Part shown: positions 17,398 through 26,939 of the stretch, one piece after another
Position numbering within the stretch: position 1 is the stretch's first letter
Layout: each line of letters opens with the position of its first letter
Source: CAADGL01 sp964643885
Lineage (GTDB): Bacteria; Planctomycetota; Phycisphaerae; UBA1845; Fen-1342
Direction of reading: 5' to 3'
Length of the DNA: 64,000 nucleotides
Assembly: GCA_964643885.1 (NCBI GenBank)
Contig: CAZXUI010000002.1
Location: 73,309 to 137,308, forward strand
Notes under the pieces: model-generated
Seen by the model: only the letters and a program-made list of their open reading frames with translations
Databases searched by the model: none
What the model was told of the DNA's origin: nothing
Program-made: the position numbers and the translations under genes

Positions 17398-19479
17398 ATG
17401 AAACGAGTTGCACACAATCTGATCGGTCTGCTGTCGGCCGGCTGGTGCTGTCCGTTCCTCTGGGCGCAGCAGGCGCAGCCCGCCACGCGGCCGGCCGATC
17501 CGCCCGCAACCGTGTCGCCAACGACGCAAGACGCAGCGCCGCCTCAAACCGAACCGGCGGCGACGCAGCCCGGCGATCTGGCCGAGGTCGGGCCGGCGGA
17601 GGAGGACCTGGCCCTGCTCTCGCTCGAGGTGCCGACGCTCATCACGGCCGCGACGCGAAGGCCGGAAAGTACGTCGCACGTGCCCTATGCAGTGACGGTC
17701 ATCACGGCGGAGGATATCCGCCGCATGGGCGCCCGGAACGTCACCGAAGCGCTGCGACTGGCCGCGGGCGTGGACATTGCGGAGATCAGCTTCGGCACCG
17801 CCGCCGCCCAGCCGCGCGCCCGGCACGGCTTTCTCGGCCGGCACGCGCTCATCCTGGTCGACGGACGGCAGGTCTACGATTCGTTTCTGGGCGGAACGAC
17901 CTGGGTGAGCTGGCCGCTGCCGATCGAGAACGTCGAGCGCATCGAGATGATCCGCGGCCCCGCCGGCGTCACCTGGGGCGCCAACGCGGTCAACGGCGTG
18001 GTCAACATCATCACGAAGGACCCCTCGCAGCAGGAAGGCCTGACCGTCGCCGGCCGGGCCGGCTCCCGCGGCTGGAACGAGGAGTACGTCGGCTACGCCT
18101 TCGGCGACGAGAAGTTCCGCATGCGCATTTCGGGCGGATTCGAGAGCTCAGACGGCTACGTTCCGCGCCTGCCGTCCGTATCGGTGCTCGACGACGGGCT
18201 GATGGCCGGACTGATGAACATAGATCTGCGCTATCAACCGACGACGCGGGACGAACTGAGCCTCTCGATCGGTCACAAGACGGTGGACAAGGGCTTCTCC
18301 GCGGCGAGGTACAACGGGCCGCTGGCTTTCAAGCGGCCCGGCTCGCAGGCAACCTTCCTGCTCGGCCGCTGGCGGCACGAGATCGAGCGCGACGACGCCT
18401 TCGAGTTGACGGCCTACGTCAACGACTTCGCGCTCAGTAACGGCTGGGCAGCGGTCGACTATCGCTACCAGCAGTACGCGGTCCAGTTCTCGCACACTTT
18501 CTCGCCCGCCGACGATCATCGCCTCATCTGGGGCGTCGATACGCGGGCCGACGTTCTGGACGCGTCCAACGCCGACCCCCACATGCTCAGCGAGGACTTC
18601 GTCAGCAACGGCACGATCGGACTGTACATCGAGGACGAATGGCGCTTCGCGCCGCGCTGGACGCTGCACCTCGGCGGGCGGCTCGACTACGACTTCTACG
18701 GCGGCTTCGAGCCGTCCGCCCGGGCGGCGCTCTCCTACGTGATCGACAAACGCTCACTCGTGTTCGCCGCCGTCTCGCGCGCGTTTCAGATGCCGCCAGC
18801 CGCGCAGCGCTTCACGACCATTCCGACGCTGTATCGGGTTTTCTATACGACCGTCGACCCTGAGATCGACGCCGAGAGCCTGATCGCCTACGAGCTCGGA
18901 TACCGCGCGCGGCCGGTCGAGCGGCTCGATGCGGCCGTCTCGCTGTTCTGGAACGAGTACGACGACGTGGGCGCTTTCGTGCCTCGGCTCGGTCCTCCGG
19001 GGCTGATTCGCCTGAACGCCGAGAACGCCGCGGCCATGCGCGTCTACGGCAGCGAATTGGAGCTGACCTGGCGGGCCACGGACCGGCTCACGCTGCTGGG
19101 CAACTACACCTACCAGCTCTACGACTGGGAATCGTCGCAGCCCTATCATCAGACGGACGAGATCACGCCCCCGCGGCACAAGTTCATGCTCGGCGCCCGG
19201 TTCGACGTGACCGACGACCTGCACCTTTCCGCACACGCCTGGTGGGTCGATAACGTTCGGGCGCCCTACGACCTCAATCCGCTGCGGGCCACCGACATCG
19301 ACGCCTACTGGCGGCTGGACCTGCGGGCCGAGCAGGAGTTCTGGGACGACCGGGCCGCACTGGCGGTCGGAGTACGCAACCTGCTCGACCCGAGCCACCC
19401 GGAGGGGTACTCCTATTACAGCGCTCCGGCCGAAGTGCCACGCATGGTCTATGGAGAACTGCGAATCCGATTCAAATGA
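17398..19479 (+). CDS. TonB-dependent outer-membrane receptor
   Basis: A 693-residue outer-membrane transporter. After the signal peptide (ending near FLWAQQ) and a Pro/Thr-rich linker comes a plug domain: VITAEDIRRMGARNVTEALR, ALILVDGRQVYD, IERIEMIRGP-type sequence (VERIEMIRGPAGVTWGANAV) and NGVVNIITKD. The rest is a 22-stranded-type barrel with many aromatic strands and ends IRFK. The plug most resembles the vitamin B12/siderophore receptor class, but the ligand cannot be told from sequence. It is co-transcribed with the upstream binding protein, a pairing that suggests a shared small ligand. Confidence 0.93.
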   Translation: MKRVAHNLIGLLSAGWCCPFLWAQQAQPATRPADPPATVSPTTQDAAPPQTEPAATQPGDLAEVGPAEEDLALLSLEVPTLITAATRRPESTSHVPYAVTVITAEDIRRMGARNVTEALRLAAGVDIAEISFGTAAAQPRARHGFLGRHALILVDGRQVYDSFLGGTTWVSWPLPIENVERIEMIRGPAGVTWGANAVNGVVNIITKDPSQQEGLTVAGRAGSRGWNEEYVGYAFGDEKFRMRISGGFESSDGYVPRLPSVSVLDDGLMAGLMNIDLRYQPTTRDELSLSIGHKTVDKGFSAARYNGPLAFKRPGSQATFLLGRWRHEIERDDAFELTAYVNDFALSNGWAAVDYRYQQYAVQFSHTFSPADDHRLIWGVDTRADVLDASNADPHMLSEDFVSNGTIGLYIEDEWRFAPRWTLHLGGRLDYDFYGGFEPSARAALSYVIDKRSLVFAAVSRAFQMPPAAQRFTTIPTLYRVFYTTVDPEIDAESLIAYELGYRARPVERLDAAVSLFWNEYDDVGAFVPRLGPPGLIRLNAENAAAMRVYGSELELTWRATDRLTLLGNYTYQLYDWESSQPYHQTDEITPPRHKFMLGARFDVTDDLHLSAHAWWVDNVRAPYDLNPLRATDIDAYWRLDLRAEQEFWDDRAALAVGVRNLLDPSHPEGYSYYSAPAEVPRMVYGELRIRFK

Positions 19480-19506
19480 CGGGGTCGGCCGTCCCGACGA
19501 GACGCC

Positions 19507-20298
19507 TCATATCAAGCCCACCCCCAGCAGCAACGCAATCACGATCAGCATCACCGCCACCACCAGGCGCAGGCCGCGAACCGTCACCGTCCGGACCAGC
19601 CGCGCCCCGACAAACGAGCCCGCCCAGGCACAAACCACCGCCACCCCGGCCAGCCACGCCACGCGCGGCTCGCGCAGCGACGCCGCCGACATGCCCGCCA
19701 TTCCCAGCGCATACATGCTCAGCCGTGCCACGTCCACCATCACCGCCAGCACGGCGTTCGTCCCCACGAAACGCTGCGGATCAAGATCCGCCCGCACCAG
19801 AAAGGCACTTCGCAGCGCCCCCTGATGACCCGACACGCCCCCGAAGAACCCCGACAGCACGCCGCCCAGCACCAGCCACATCCCGCCCGACACGCGGCCG
19901 CCCGCCCGCGCCGGCCGCAGCTCCAGCAGCCCGAACACGCCGATCAGCACGGCGATCACCAGCTTCGCCGGCGTGATCTCCGCCTGCGCGGGTCCGAGCG
20001 TGTACTCGACCAGCGGCCGGATCGTCGCCAGCCACACGAGCATCGCCCCGCCAGCCAGCGCTGCGGGGATCGCCGGCAGCCCGAACCACAGCACCGCCTG
20101 GCGCGACGCCCAACGCCCTACCAGGACCATCTTGAAGAGGTTGTTCAGCAGGTGAACGACGGCCGTCGCCGCCACGGCGACCTCGATCGGCAGATAGAGA
20201 GCGAAGGCCGGCAGCAGGATCGTACCCAGGCCGAATCCGGAAAAGAGCGTCAGGCCGGCCGCCAGGCCGCTCACCAGCCCCACCAGCACGTATTCCAC
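19507..20298 (-). CDS. TauE/SafE-family membrane permease
   Basis: A polytopic protein with about eight transmembrane helices and the TauE/SafE pattern: SGLAAGLTLFSGFGLGTILLP-like opening, AATAVVHLLNNLFK in the first half and a matching second half with GGVLSGFFGGVSGHQGALRS and GTNAVLAVMVDVARL. Family members export sulfite, sulfoacetate or related anions. I prefer GTG 20298 (VEYVLVGLV, 263 residues) because a GGAGG lies nine bases upstream; the frame is open to ATG 20379. It converges on the TonB receptor gene with only 27 bases between. Substrate unknown. Confidence 0.87.
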   Translation of the reverse strand: MEYVLVGLVSGLAAGLTLFSGFGLGTILLPAFALYLPIEVAVAATAVVHLLNNLFKMVLVGRWASRQAVLWFGLPAIPAALAGGAMLVWLATIRPLVEYTLGPAQAEITPAKLVIAVLIGVFGLLELRPARAGGRVSGGMWLVLGGVLSGFFGGVSGHQGALRSAFLVRADLDPQRFVGTNAVLAVMVDVARLSMYALGMAGMSAASLREPRVAWLAGVAVVCAWAGSFVGARLVRTVTVRGLRLVVAVMLIVIALLLGVGLI

Positions 20299-20454
20299 CG
20301 CCGCGCGCCTCCAGTCGTGGTGCGACAGCATGACCGCCGGGCCGCAGCGACGCCAGTGGCCTGCGAGAATCCGGCGCATGAAAACGGGCGGCCGGCATCA
20401 CGCCAACCGCCCGGGATTCATTTCACTCCTGCTTGTGCGGCCGGCCGCGCCGCC

Positions 20455-21939
20455 CTACCGCCAGGTCCTCCGCAGCAGCAGCAGACCCAGCGGCAACATG
20501 CTCAGCGGCGCCAGCCCCGCACCGCAGGTAGGCAGGAACGGCACCACCGACGGCTCGACGCGCTCCACGCTGTCCGTCTCGGCCAGCGTACCGTCACCAT
20601 CCGTCGTCGGCCGCTGCACCTGCGTGCCGGCCGTGGCTGCGTCGACGATCTCGACGGGGAATGTCGCGCGGGCGACGAACTCGCCATCGCTCACGAGAAG
20701 CTGGAAATAGAACGTGCCGGTGCTGACGGCCTGGAACTGAATCACGTCTTCGCGCGAACCGCTGATCGGCTGGAAGCGCTCGACGAGCGTGTCGACCGGC
20801 AGCTCGCCGCCCAGCTCGTCCGTCTGGCGCCAGCGGAAAGTGAGATCATCGCCGTCGGGGTCGGTCGACTCGCTGCCGTCGAGCGTGACGATCGAACCGA
20901 GCGTCACCGCGCGCGCCGGGCCGCGGATGACCGCCCGCGGCGCATCGTTCGTGGGCAGATCGGCGACGACCTCGATCGTCACCGTGTCGGTGGTCGGCAG
21001 GGCGTTGAAATTGTCGTCGACCGTGAGGCGGTAGACGTACGTGCCGACGGTATTAAGCACGACGGTGGCCATCGGATCGTTCTGATCGGTCTGCGTGGGC
21101 TCGACCCGCACTGGCCCCGAGAGCCACTCCCAGGTGTAGGTGATGATGTCCTTTGCAAAGACGTCGCCGCTGCCGATGTTGAAGCCGACGTTGAAGCCGT
21201 CGAAGGTGCGCGACCCATCGAGCGTGACCGTGTTGCCCGCCCGGACGATCTGGTCGGAACCGGCGTCGGCGAAGGCCGGCGGGTTGGGCGGCGCGAGGAC
21301 GGGGTTCTCGATCGCGAAGATCAGCTCGCCGTAGAACGTGACCGGCCCATCACAGCCCAGGACGAACTGATCGGCACTGAACGTGCACTCCGGATCTTCC
21401 TCGTTGGACAGCCACAGCCTGAATTGCCAGCGAACGTCGAAATCGATCACGCCGCGAAGCCGAAGCTGATTCACGCCGACCCACGCAGGAAGCTGAAACG
21501 TAACCGGAAAGGTGAGCGACGTACCCATTCCCGGACGCAGCCCATCGCCATCGGGCACGAACTGCACCAGGTCATCCACGACAGGAGGGGGCACCGGAGC
21601 CGGATAACCGGGCACGGGAATCCAGAGCATCTGATTGATGTAGTGGACACCCTCATCGTCCGCTGGGTTGCCCTCATCGTCGACGAAGTCCGGATCGAAG
21701 ACCGTGACATTGGCCCGCAGAACATCCAGCTCGTGGGCGGTCTCGGTAGCGGGATCGAACGGGACGAACGGCAGGAAGGGGCCGAAGAGTGCATCGCCGC
21801 CGACGTTGCGGCTTATCTCCCATGTGACCCCCGTTACCTCCGGAGGCGTGTTCCCATCATCCTGCCCCAGACACGGCACAGCCAACGCGGCCATGAGGAC
21901 CAGCGCCAGCGAAGCACGCAGAAGACTGTCCGAATTCAT
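20455..21939 (-). CDS. Secreted PKD-domain protein with C-terminal anchor signal
   Basis: A 494-residue exported protein. A signal peptide (ALVLMAALAVPCLGQ) is followed by a beta-rich region, then two PKD/cadherin-like domains (ADAGSDQIVRAGNTVTLDGS at about 240-325 and AVIRGPARAVTLGSIVTLDG at about 330-425, the second with DPDGDDLTFRWRQ). The C terminus is tripartite: Cys-Gly motif (PTCGAG), a hydrophobic stretch and LLLLRRTWR. This pattern looks like a sortase- or rhombosortase-type C-terminal sorting signal. It is probably displayed at the cell surface. Function unknown; it is the most downstream gene of a minus-strand group of exported proteins. Confidence 0.75.
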   Translation of the reverse strand: MNSDSLLRASLALVLMAALAVPCLGQDDGNTPPEVTGVTWEISRNVGGDALFGPFLPFVPFDPATETAHELDVLRANVTVFDPDFVDDEGNPADDEGVHYINQMLWIPVPGYPAPVPPPVVDDLVQFVPDGDGLRPGMGTSLTFPVTFQLPAWVGVNQLRLRGVIDFDVRWQFRLWLSNEEDPECTFSADQFVLGCDGPVTFYGELIFAIENPVLAPPNPPAFADAGSDQIVRAGNTVTLDGSRTFDGFNVGFNIGSGDVFAKDIITYTWEWLSGPVRVEPTQTDQNDPMATVVLNTVGTYVYRLTVDDNFNALPTTDTVTIEVVADLPTNDAPRAVIRGPARAVTLGSIVTLDGSESTDPDGDDLTFRWRQTDELGGELPVDTLVERFQPISGSREDVIQFQAVSTGTFYFQLLVSDGEFVARATFPVEIVDAATAGTQVQRPTTDGDGTLAETDSVERVEPSVVPFLPTCGAGLAPLSMLPLGLLLLRRTWR

Positions 21940-22036
21940 TATCAGACCCTCTCGACGGCTGGCGACGCCGACTCGGCGTTACCCCAACTCAGATTCTAAC
22001 ACTGCGGCGCCGAAACCCATCTGTCCTGCACGCGAA

Positions 22037-22867
22037 CTATGAGTCGATGAGCGTGACTGTAGCGAAGTACCCTTCCGCACTGGGGATCGGCGAAAAATCG
22101 ACCCGCAAATCCTGATTCTCGCGGAATTCATTCGGTTCCAACTGACCGCCACCTTGCCGCAGGAAGTATCCGGGCCGCAGCGGGAAGCATTGATAGCCCT
22201 CCACATAGTTCAGCGACTTCAATCCGCTGAACTCGCTTTCCGGGCCGGCGAAGATGTTCAGCCCCGCGAACTCGCTGCTGAGCGGATCCCCCTCGATCGT
22301 GAAGCTGAACGCGACGCTCTCGCACGAGACCGGCGGCTGCTGGAAGAGCAGGATCGCGTCCGGAGCGATAATGTTGAACACGCGAGTCGTGGCCTGCGTC
22401 GGATCCACCACGCCGGTCCCGTCATCCTGCTGCACGCGCGTCGGCTCCAGGAGAATCGGGGTCGAGCCGGCCGTGCCGGGGCCGTTGTAGACAAACGTGC
22501 CGGCCGGCAACCGGAACGCCTCGCCGACCGCCGTCTCACGCGAGAGCTGCACGTACCCGTTTCGCAGCAGGGCGTCCTGCTGATCGGCCGTCCGCAGACT
22601 GCTCGGCAGAACCCAGGCCATCATGGACACGTTCAGTTCGGCGAACGGGTGCACGTTGGCGACCGTGAGCGACATGACCCGGCGGAACGATTCGGCGTCA
22701 CCGTCGTCCGCCCCGCCGCCGCTGCCACTCCCGTCGTCGTCATCACCGAGCGTCGTGCCGAAGACCTCGGTGAAGGTCTGAAACGCGTTCGGCCCCGCAC
22801 CCGGGCAACCGCCCATCGCCAGCGCACCGGCGGCCGCCACCACCCAGATCATCATTAGTTTCCGCAT
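22037..22867 (-). CDS. Lipoprotein of unknown function
   Basis: A 276-residue lipoprotein: the N-terminal signal ends in LAMGGC, a good lipobox, followed by an Asp/Ser/Gly linker and a beta-rich domain with a pair of cysteines (SCESV and YQCFP). No known domain is recognised. I take ATG 22867 because a GAGG sequence lies nine bases upstream; an ATG three codons earlier overlaps that site. It lies 33 bases after the FG-GAP lipoprotein gene on the same strand and is probably co-transcribed with it. Confidence 0.7.
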   Translation of the reverse strand: MRKLMMIWVVAAAGALAMGGCPGAGPNAFQTFTEVFGTTLGDDDDGSGSGGGADDGDAESFRRVMSLTVANVHPFAELNVSMMAWVLPSSLRTADQQDALLRNGYVQLSRETAVGEAFRLPAGTFVYNGPGTAGSTPILLEPTRVQQDDGTGVVDPTQATTRVFNIIAPDAILLFQQPPVSCESVAFSFTIEGDPLSSEFAGLNIFAGPESEFSGLKSLNYVEGYQCFPLRPGYFLRQGGGQLEPNEFRENQDLRVDFSPIPSAEGYFATVTLIDS

Positions 22868-22899
22868 CGCCGTCATCCTCGCAAAGGCTGCGCCGCCGC

Positions 22900-25770
22900 C
22901 TAGTCACCCGAACCGTAGAGCAGATACGCCTCGCCAGCCGTCGCGCGATTCCGCGGCGAGGCCGAGACCGAGCTCATCAGCAGGTCGCCGAAGCCGTCGC
23001 CGTCGACATCACCCGCCGAGGCGATTCCGTGGCTGCGGTCGCCCTGCTGGCCCAGCCCCGCACCCAGGAAGTTACCGCTATTGCGGCCGACGAAGACTGC
23101 CCCCGGCAGCCGCTCCGTCCCCACATCCGCGAGCGGAATGGTCCCGCGCAGATCGGGCGAACCGTAGATCAGGTAGACCACGCCGCAGCTCGTGCGGTCT
23201 ACGTCGATGATCCCGTCGAGATTCAGGTCCGCCCGTACGGACTTGCTGGGCGCGGCGATCAGAATATCGGTGATGCCGTCGCCGTCGACGTCGCCGGCGT
23301 TCGCAACCCGCGCCCCGGCCAGGTCGCCTTCCGCTTCGCCTGCGAAGATCACGCCCAGATCGCGCTCCGGAATCTCCGCGAACGGAATCGCCTCCTGCGT
23401 CAGGTTGATCACCTCGCGCGAGCCGAAGAACACCGCCGCGCCGCCGCGGCGGCCGTTGATCAGCGGCGAGCCGATCACGACATCCGCAATTCCGTCGTTA
23501 TTGAAATCGCCCGCACCCGCCTGCGACTGACCGAGCCGGTCCCCCGCCGCGCCGACGACGCGAACCCCGTCGAAAATCCGCGTGCCCGGCGCACTCTGGT
23601 CATCGGTCGGCAGCCCGAGTTCTTCGATCTCGAGCTCGCCGGCCATCACCAGTTCGCGGATCCGGCCGAAAACGATGTAGCACGCGCCGGCCGCGTTGTC
23701 GTTCAACGGGCTGCCGATCAGGATGTCCTGCAACCCGTCCGCGTTGAAATCGGCAATGCCGACCGCATTGCTGAGGGCCGCGCCGGTGGTGCTGGACCAG
23801 ATTCGAACGGTCCGTTGCGGGACGGGCGAATCGCCGTCCACGATCGCCTCGCAATCCGGACCATCGTCAGGATCGAGGTGGTATCCCGGAGAACCGGTCC
23901 GCGCAATCGGGAACGTGCCCTCGTCGAGGGGCCCCGCGACCGACAGAAAGATCCGGTAGTCATCGACGATGTAGTGATACGGACCGCGGTGCGGAATCAG
24001 AGCGTCCGGACTCGGGCCCAGTCCCGGCCAGCTCTCGGTCGCGGCCGGCGCCTGGTCGTTGTTCCACGGATACCAGCCATTGATGACGTTCACATAGAAG
24101 ATGCTCACGACACCCGCGCCCGGAATCGACGTACCCGCGATGTTGTTGCTGATCGTCCCGACCAGCGGGTCGCGATTGGGCGCGGACATGATGATCGAAT
24201 CGAACTCCCCCGCGGAAACCACTTCGCCGAATTGATCGAACGGATCGTTGCTGGAATAACGGCATCCCAGGCGCACGGAACCGATGTTCGGCGTCCCACC
24301 GACGCCAACGAGGTGATGGTGGAAAAGCGTACCGGCTGCGGTACCAGGTGCTGCCTTCGGGCCGTAAAAACCCTCAGCACAACCCGGGTCCGGTTCTATG
24401 ACAGAATGTGCGACCGTCCCGATCTCAGCCAGATTGATGACGCTCCGCCCGGGATGACCGAGGTCCGGCCGGAAAACACTGCTGGACGCCACGACCACGA
24501 CACCCGACCGGAAATAGCCGGGAGTATCGAGCGGGCCGAGGCCCGAGGTATCCGTTCCCGCGCCCAGCGCCCCGACAGGCAGCGAATCGGTAAACGGGAG
24601 CCCGAACGCAATCTCGCGCAGCCCGTCTCCGTCCCAGTCCGACATCGGAGCCACGCTGCTGATGCCCCGGCTGGGTCTGATCGGGTCCTGCGCCTCGGGA
24701 ACCCCCGTAAGCACTTCCCCGCGGAAAAGGGTCCCTGTCGAGTTGAGGTTGATGAACCCGCTGAACCGGTTTGACCGGCCGTAGACGACGTACGCCTCCC
24801 CCACGCCCGTCCGCTGGATGTTCGCCTGGAACTGAGGTTTGCCGAACTGAGACAGAACGATGAAGTCGCTGAAGCCGTCCAGATCCAGATCGCGCATGTT
24901 CGAGACGAAGCTCCCCGCATTATCGCCCGGATTGAACCCCTCGAAGACCGCCCCGGCCAGCTCGCCCGACGCGGGATTATCCAGCAGCCGCAGGTCGATC
25001 ATCCCCGCCAGCCGCGCCCGAATCCGGATCGACGCCGGCGAGTAGAACAGGAATTCCTCCGTCCCGTCCGAGACGACGGCCAGCAATCGATACAGCCCCG
25101 GCTCGAACAACCCGGTCGGCAGATCGAACGAGAAGCTGTCCCCCGTCTGGTTCGTGCTGTCGCGCAGCTTCAGCTCGTTGCCGTTCGGCACGCCGTCCGG
25201 GTCGAGGAAGATCTCGACGCTGACCGTGCTGTCCGGGTCGAAGATCTGCCAGGCCACGTCGAACCGTGGCACCACCAGATTCGAGCGGTCAAAGGCGAAG
25301 TTGTCGCGCGGCGAGGTGAAGAAGAACTGCGGCCGTTGATTCACCGTCACCCGCCCCGTGGCATACGCGAACTCGCTCAGCTCGTTCTGCTCATAGAGAA
25401 GCACGCCGATCAGATACGTCCCCGCCTCGAGCAGGCTGGTGTCCAGCAGCGCCGTGCTCTGCGTGATCGGCAGGTTCTGAAGCGAAATGATCTCATTGCC
25501 GTTCTCGGGGTCCTCGTCCACGTCGAAGATGATGTCGACGCTCGAGAAGTTCGTCGTCGCCACCACGCGCCAGTTCACTTCGATCGGCGTGCCGCCTGTG
25601 ATCGAGAGATCGCCCGTCGGCGAGACGACCGTCACCGACGCAACCGTCCCGAGCCGTCCGGTGTCACCCGTCGTGCCGGCCACGAATTCCAGCGGTGTCG
25701 GGCAGCCCGCAACGCCCGCCAGCAGTGCCGCGCCCGTCAGTCCGCTCAGTATGCCTCGCCAGTGAACCAT
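22900..25770 (-). CDS. FG-GAP repeat (integrin-alpha-like) lipoprotein
   Basis: A 956-residue lipoprotein (signal ending LAGVAGC). The first 270 residues contain Ig-like beta domains; from about residue 280 on there are FG-GAP repeats of the beta-propeller type, each with a calcium-binding loop: DLDLDGFSD, DWDGDGLRE, DFNADGLQD, DFNNDGIAD, DVDGDGITD and DVDGDGFGD, usually followed by a G(A/S)P element. Such propellers fold at the cell surface with Ca2+ and mediate adhesion or carbohydrate binding. It is the largest member of the exported-protein cluster; its partner is unknown. Confidence 0.85.
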   Translation of the reverse strand: MVHWRGILSGLTGAALLAGVAGCPTPLEFVAGTTGDTGRLGTVASVTVVSPTGDLSITGGTPIEVNWRVVATTNFSSVDIIFDVDEDPENGNEIISLQNLPITQSTALLDTSLLEAGTYLIGVLLYEQNELSEFAYATGRVTVNQRPQFFFTSPRDNFAFDRSNLVVPRFDVAWQIFDPDSTVSVEIFLDPDGVPNGNELKLRDSTNQTGDSFSFDLPTGLFEPGLYRLLAVVSDGTEEFLFYSPASIRIRARLAGMIDLRLLDNPASGELAGAVFEGFNPGDNAGSFVSNMRDLDLDGFSDFIVLSQFGKPQFQANIQRTGVGEAYVVYGRSNRFSGFINLNSTGTLFRGEVLTGVPEAQDPIRPSRGISSVAPMSDWDGDGLREIAFGLPFTDSLPVGALGAGTDTSGLGPLDTPGYFRSGVVVVASSSVFRPDLGHPGRSVINLAEIGTVAHSVIEPDPGCAEGFYGPKAAPGTAAGTLFHHHLVGVGGTPNIGSVRLGCRYSSNDPFDQFGEVVSAGEFDSIIMSAPNRDPLVGTISNNIAGTSIPGAGVVSIFYVNVINGWYPWNNDQAPAATESWPGLGPSPDALIPHRGPYHYIVDDYRIFLSVAGPLDEGTFPIARTGSPGYHLDPDDGPDCEAIVDGDSPVPQRTVRIWSSTTGAALSNAVGIADFNADGLQDILIGSPLNDNAAGACYIVFGRIRELVMAGELEIEELGLPTDDQSAPGTRIFDGVRVVGAAGDRLGQSQAGAGDFNNDGIADVVIGSPLINGRRGGAAVFFGSREVINLTQEAIPFAEIPERDLGVIFAGEAEGDLAGARVANAGDVDGDGITDILIAAPSKSVRADLNLDGIIDVDRTSCGVVYLIYGSPDLRGTIPLADVGTERLPGAVFVGRNSGNFLGAGLGQQGDRSHGIASAGDVDGDGFGDLLMSSVSASPRNRATAGEAYLLYGSGD

Positions 25771-25860
25771 CGACTGATTCTCCCGTCTCGCGCGACGCCG
25801 CCGGCCCCCTTCGCCTCGGCCGCGTGTCTTCTCGATTCAGCCCTGCCGATCACGCCGTGC

Positions 25861-26391
25861 CTACGAGTCCGCCCGGCGAATGAACGCGAAAATCTGGTAC
25901 CCCGAGCGCGTCGCGCCCGAGGTCGTCACGGCGAACGTGATCACATCGCCGCAGTTGTAGTTCGCCCCGTCCTGCAAGCGGACGCCGAACGGTTCCACCT
26001 CGACCACCGGATCGTCCGCCGCGCCCGTCCCCAGCCGCACCACCGCACCGGTCGCCGTCAGGTCGCTGATATCCCCCAGCGTCAACTCGTCGATGGGACA
26101 GATCAACGCCTGGCCGAGCTTCAGCCCGGGGGCCAGCGTGTTGATCAGCGTCTCCACCTCACCATCCGCGTCGCGCCACGTCAACAGCACCTCGACGGTG
26201 CGCCCTGTTCGATTCTCGACTTCCACCAGAATCGCCGGCGCCTCGCCCGGAATGCCCGCCGCCTCATCCACGAGACCGGCGGCCGTCAGAAAGTCGGGAT
26301 TGAGAAACGACGTCACCGCCGCACAACCCGCCAGCGCTAGGCTCAGCACCGCGGCCGCCGCGCCGGACAGATAGAAGCTTCGCTGGCTCAC
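25861..26391 (-). CDS. Small lipoprotein, paralogue A
   Basis: A 176-residue lipoprotein (LSLALAGC lipobox). It starts at GTG 26391, which follows AGGAGG with eight-base spacing. The mature protein opens with FLNPDFLTAAGL, then a beta-sandwich-like region with LLTWRDADGE and a late NCGDVITF block. Its neighbour at 26412-26939 has the same plan (LNPDLFTSFGL and KCGDVIEI), so the two are tandem paralogues. The family is not recognised; the paired cysteines may form a disulfide. Confidence 0.72.
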   Translation of the reverse strand: MSQRSFYLSGAAAAVLSLALAGCAAVTSFLNPDFLTAAGLVDEAAGIPGEAPAILVEVENRTGRTVEVLLTWRDADGEVETLINTLAPGLKLGQALICPIDELTLGDISDLTATGAVVRLGTGAADDPVVEVEPFGVRLQDGANYNCGDVITFAVTTSGATRSGYQIFAFIRRADS

Positions 26392-26411
26392 CCTGTGAAC
26401 CTCCTGACCGC

Positions 26412-26939
26412 CTAGCTCGGAATCACCGTGACGCGAATCTCGAATTCGGCGTCACCCGTCTGCTGCACTCGGATCTCGATCACGTCGCCGCACTTGAAGT
26501 CCTGCGCCGTCAGCGGTGCCCCCGTGTATTCGACGTTCATCTCCCCTTCGGCGGTGATGATGGTAATCGCCGGGTCTGCCTCCCCGCCGCCCTCGCCCAC
26601 GATCTCACCGGGAACAATCAACGTGACCGGGCAGTCCTCGACGGCGTTGCTGACCTCATTCGGAGGCACCCGGGCGAACAGCGAACCCTCGGTGAACGTC
26701 GGATTCGCCTGATTGGAGACGCCGATGTTCGCCTCAAGCGGAAGGTCCGTGTCATTCACCACGGCGATCACGATCCGCCCCGGCGGACCCAGCAGCGCAT
26801 CCGGGTCCAGTCCGAACGACGTGAACAGGTCCGGATTCAGCGTGTCGAACAGCACCGCGCAGCCGGCCAGCGGTGCGCACGCCGCACCCACCGCGACCGC
26901 CCGCACACCCCGCCTCAGCAGCGACCGAACCCGAAACAT
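26412..26939 (-). CDS. Small lipoprotein, paralogue B
   Basis: A 175-residue lipoprotein (APLAGC lipobox) at the head of the exported-protein cluster. The ATG follows GGAGGT with five-base spacing. LNPDLFTSFGL after the lipobox, EDCPVTLIVPGE in the middle and KCGDVIEIRV near the end match the downstream paralogue in order and spacing. It is predicted to sit on a membrane, facing the periplasm or outside. Function unknown. Confidence 0.72.
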   Translation of the reverse strand: MFRVRSLLRRGVRAVAVGAACAPLAGCAVLFDTLNPDLFTSFGLDPDALLGPPGRIVIAVVNDTDLPLEANIGVSNQANPTFTEGSLFARVPPNEVSNAVEDCPVTLIVPGEIVGEGGGEADPAITIITAEGEMNVEYTGAPLTAQDFKCGDVIEIRVQQTGDAEFEIRVTVIPS

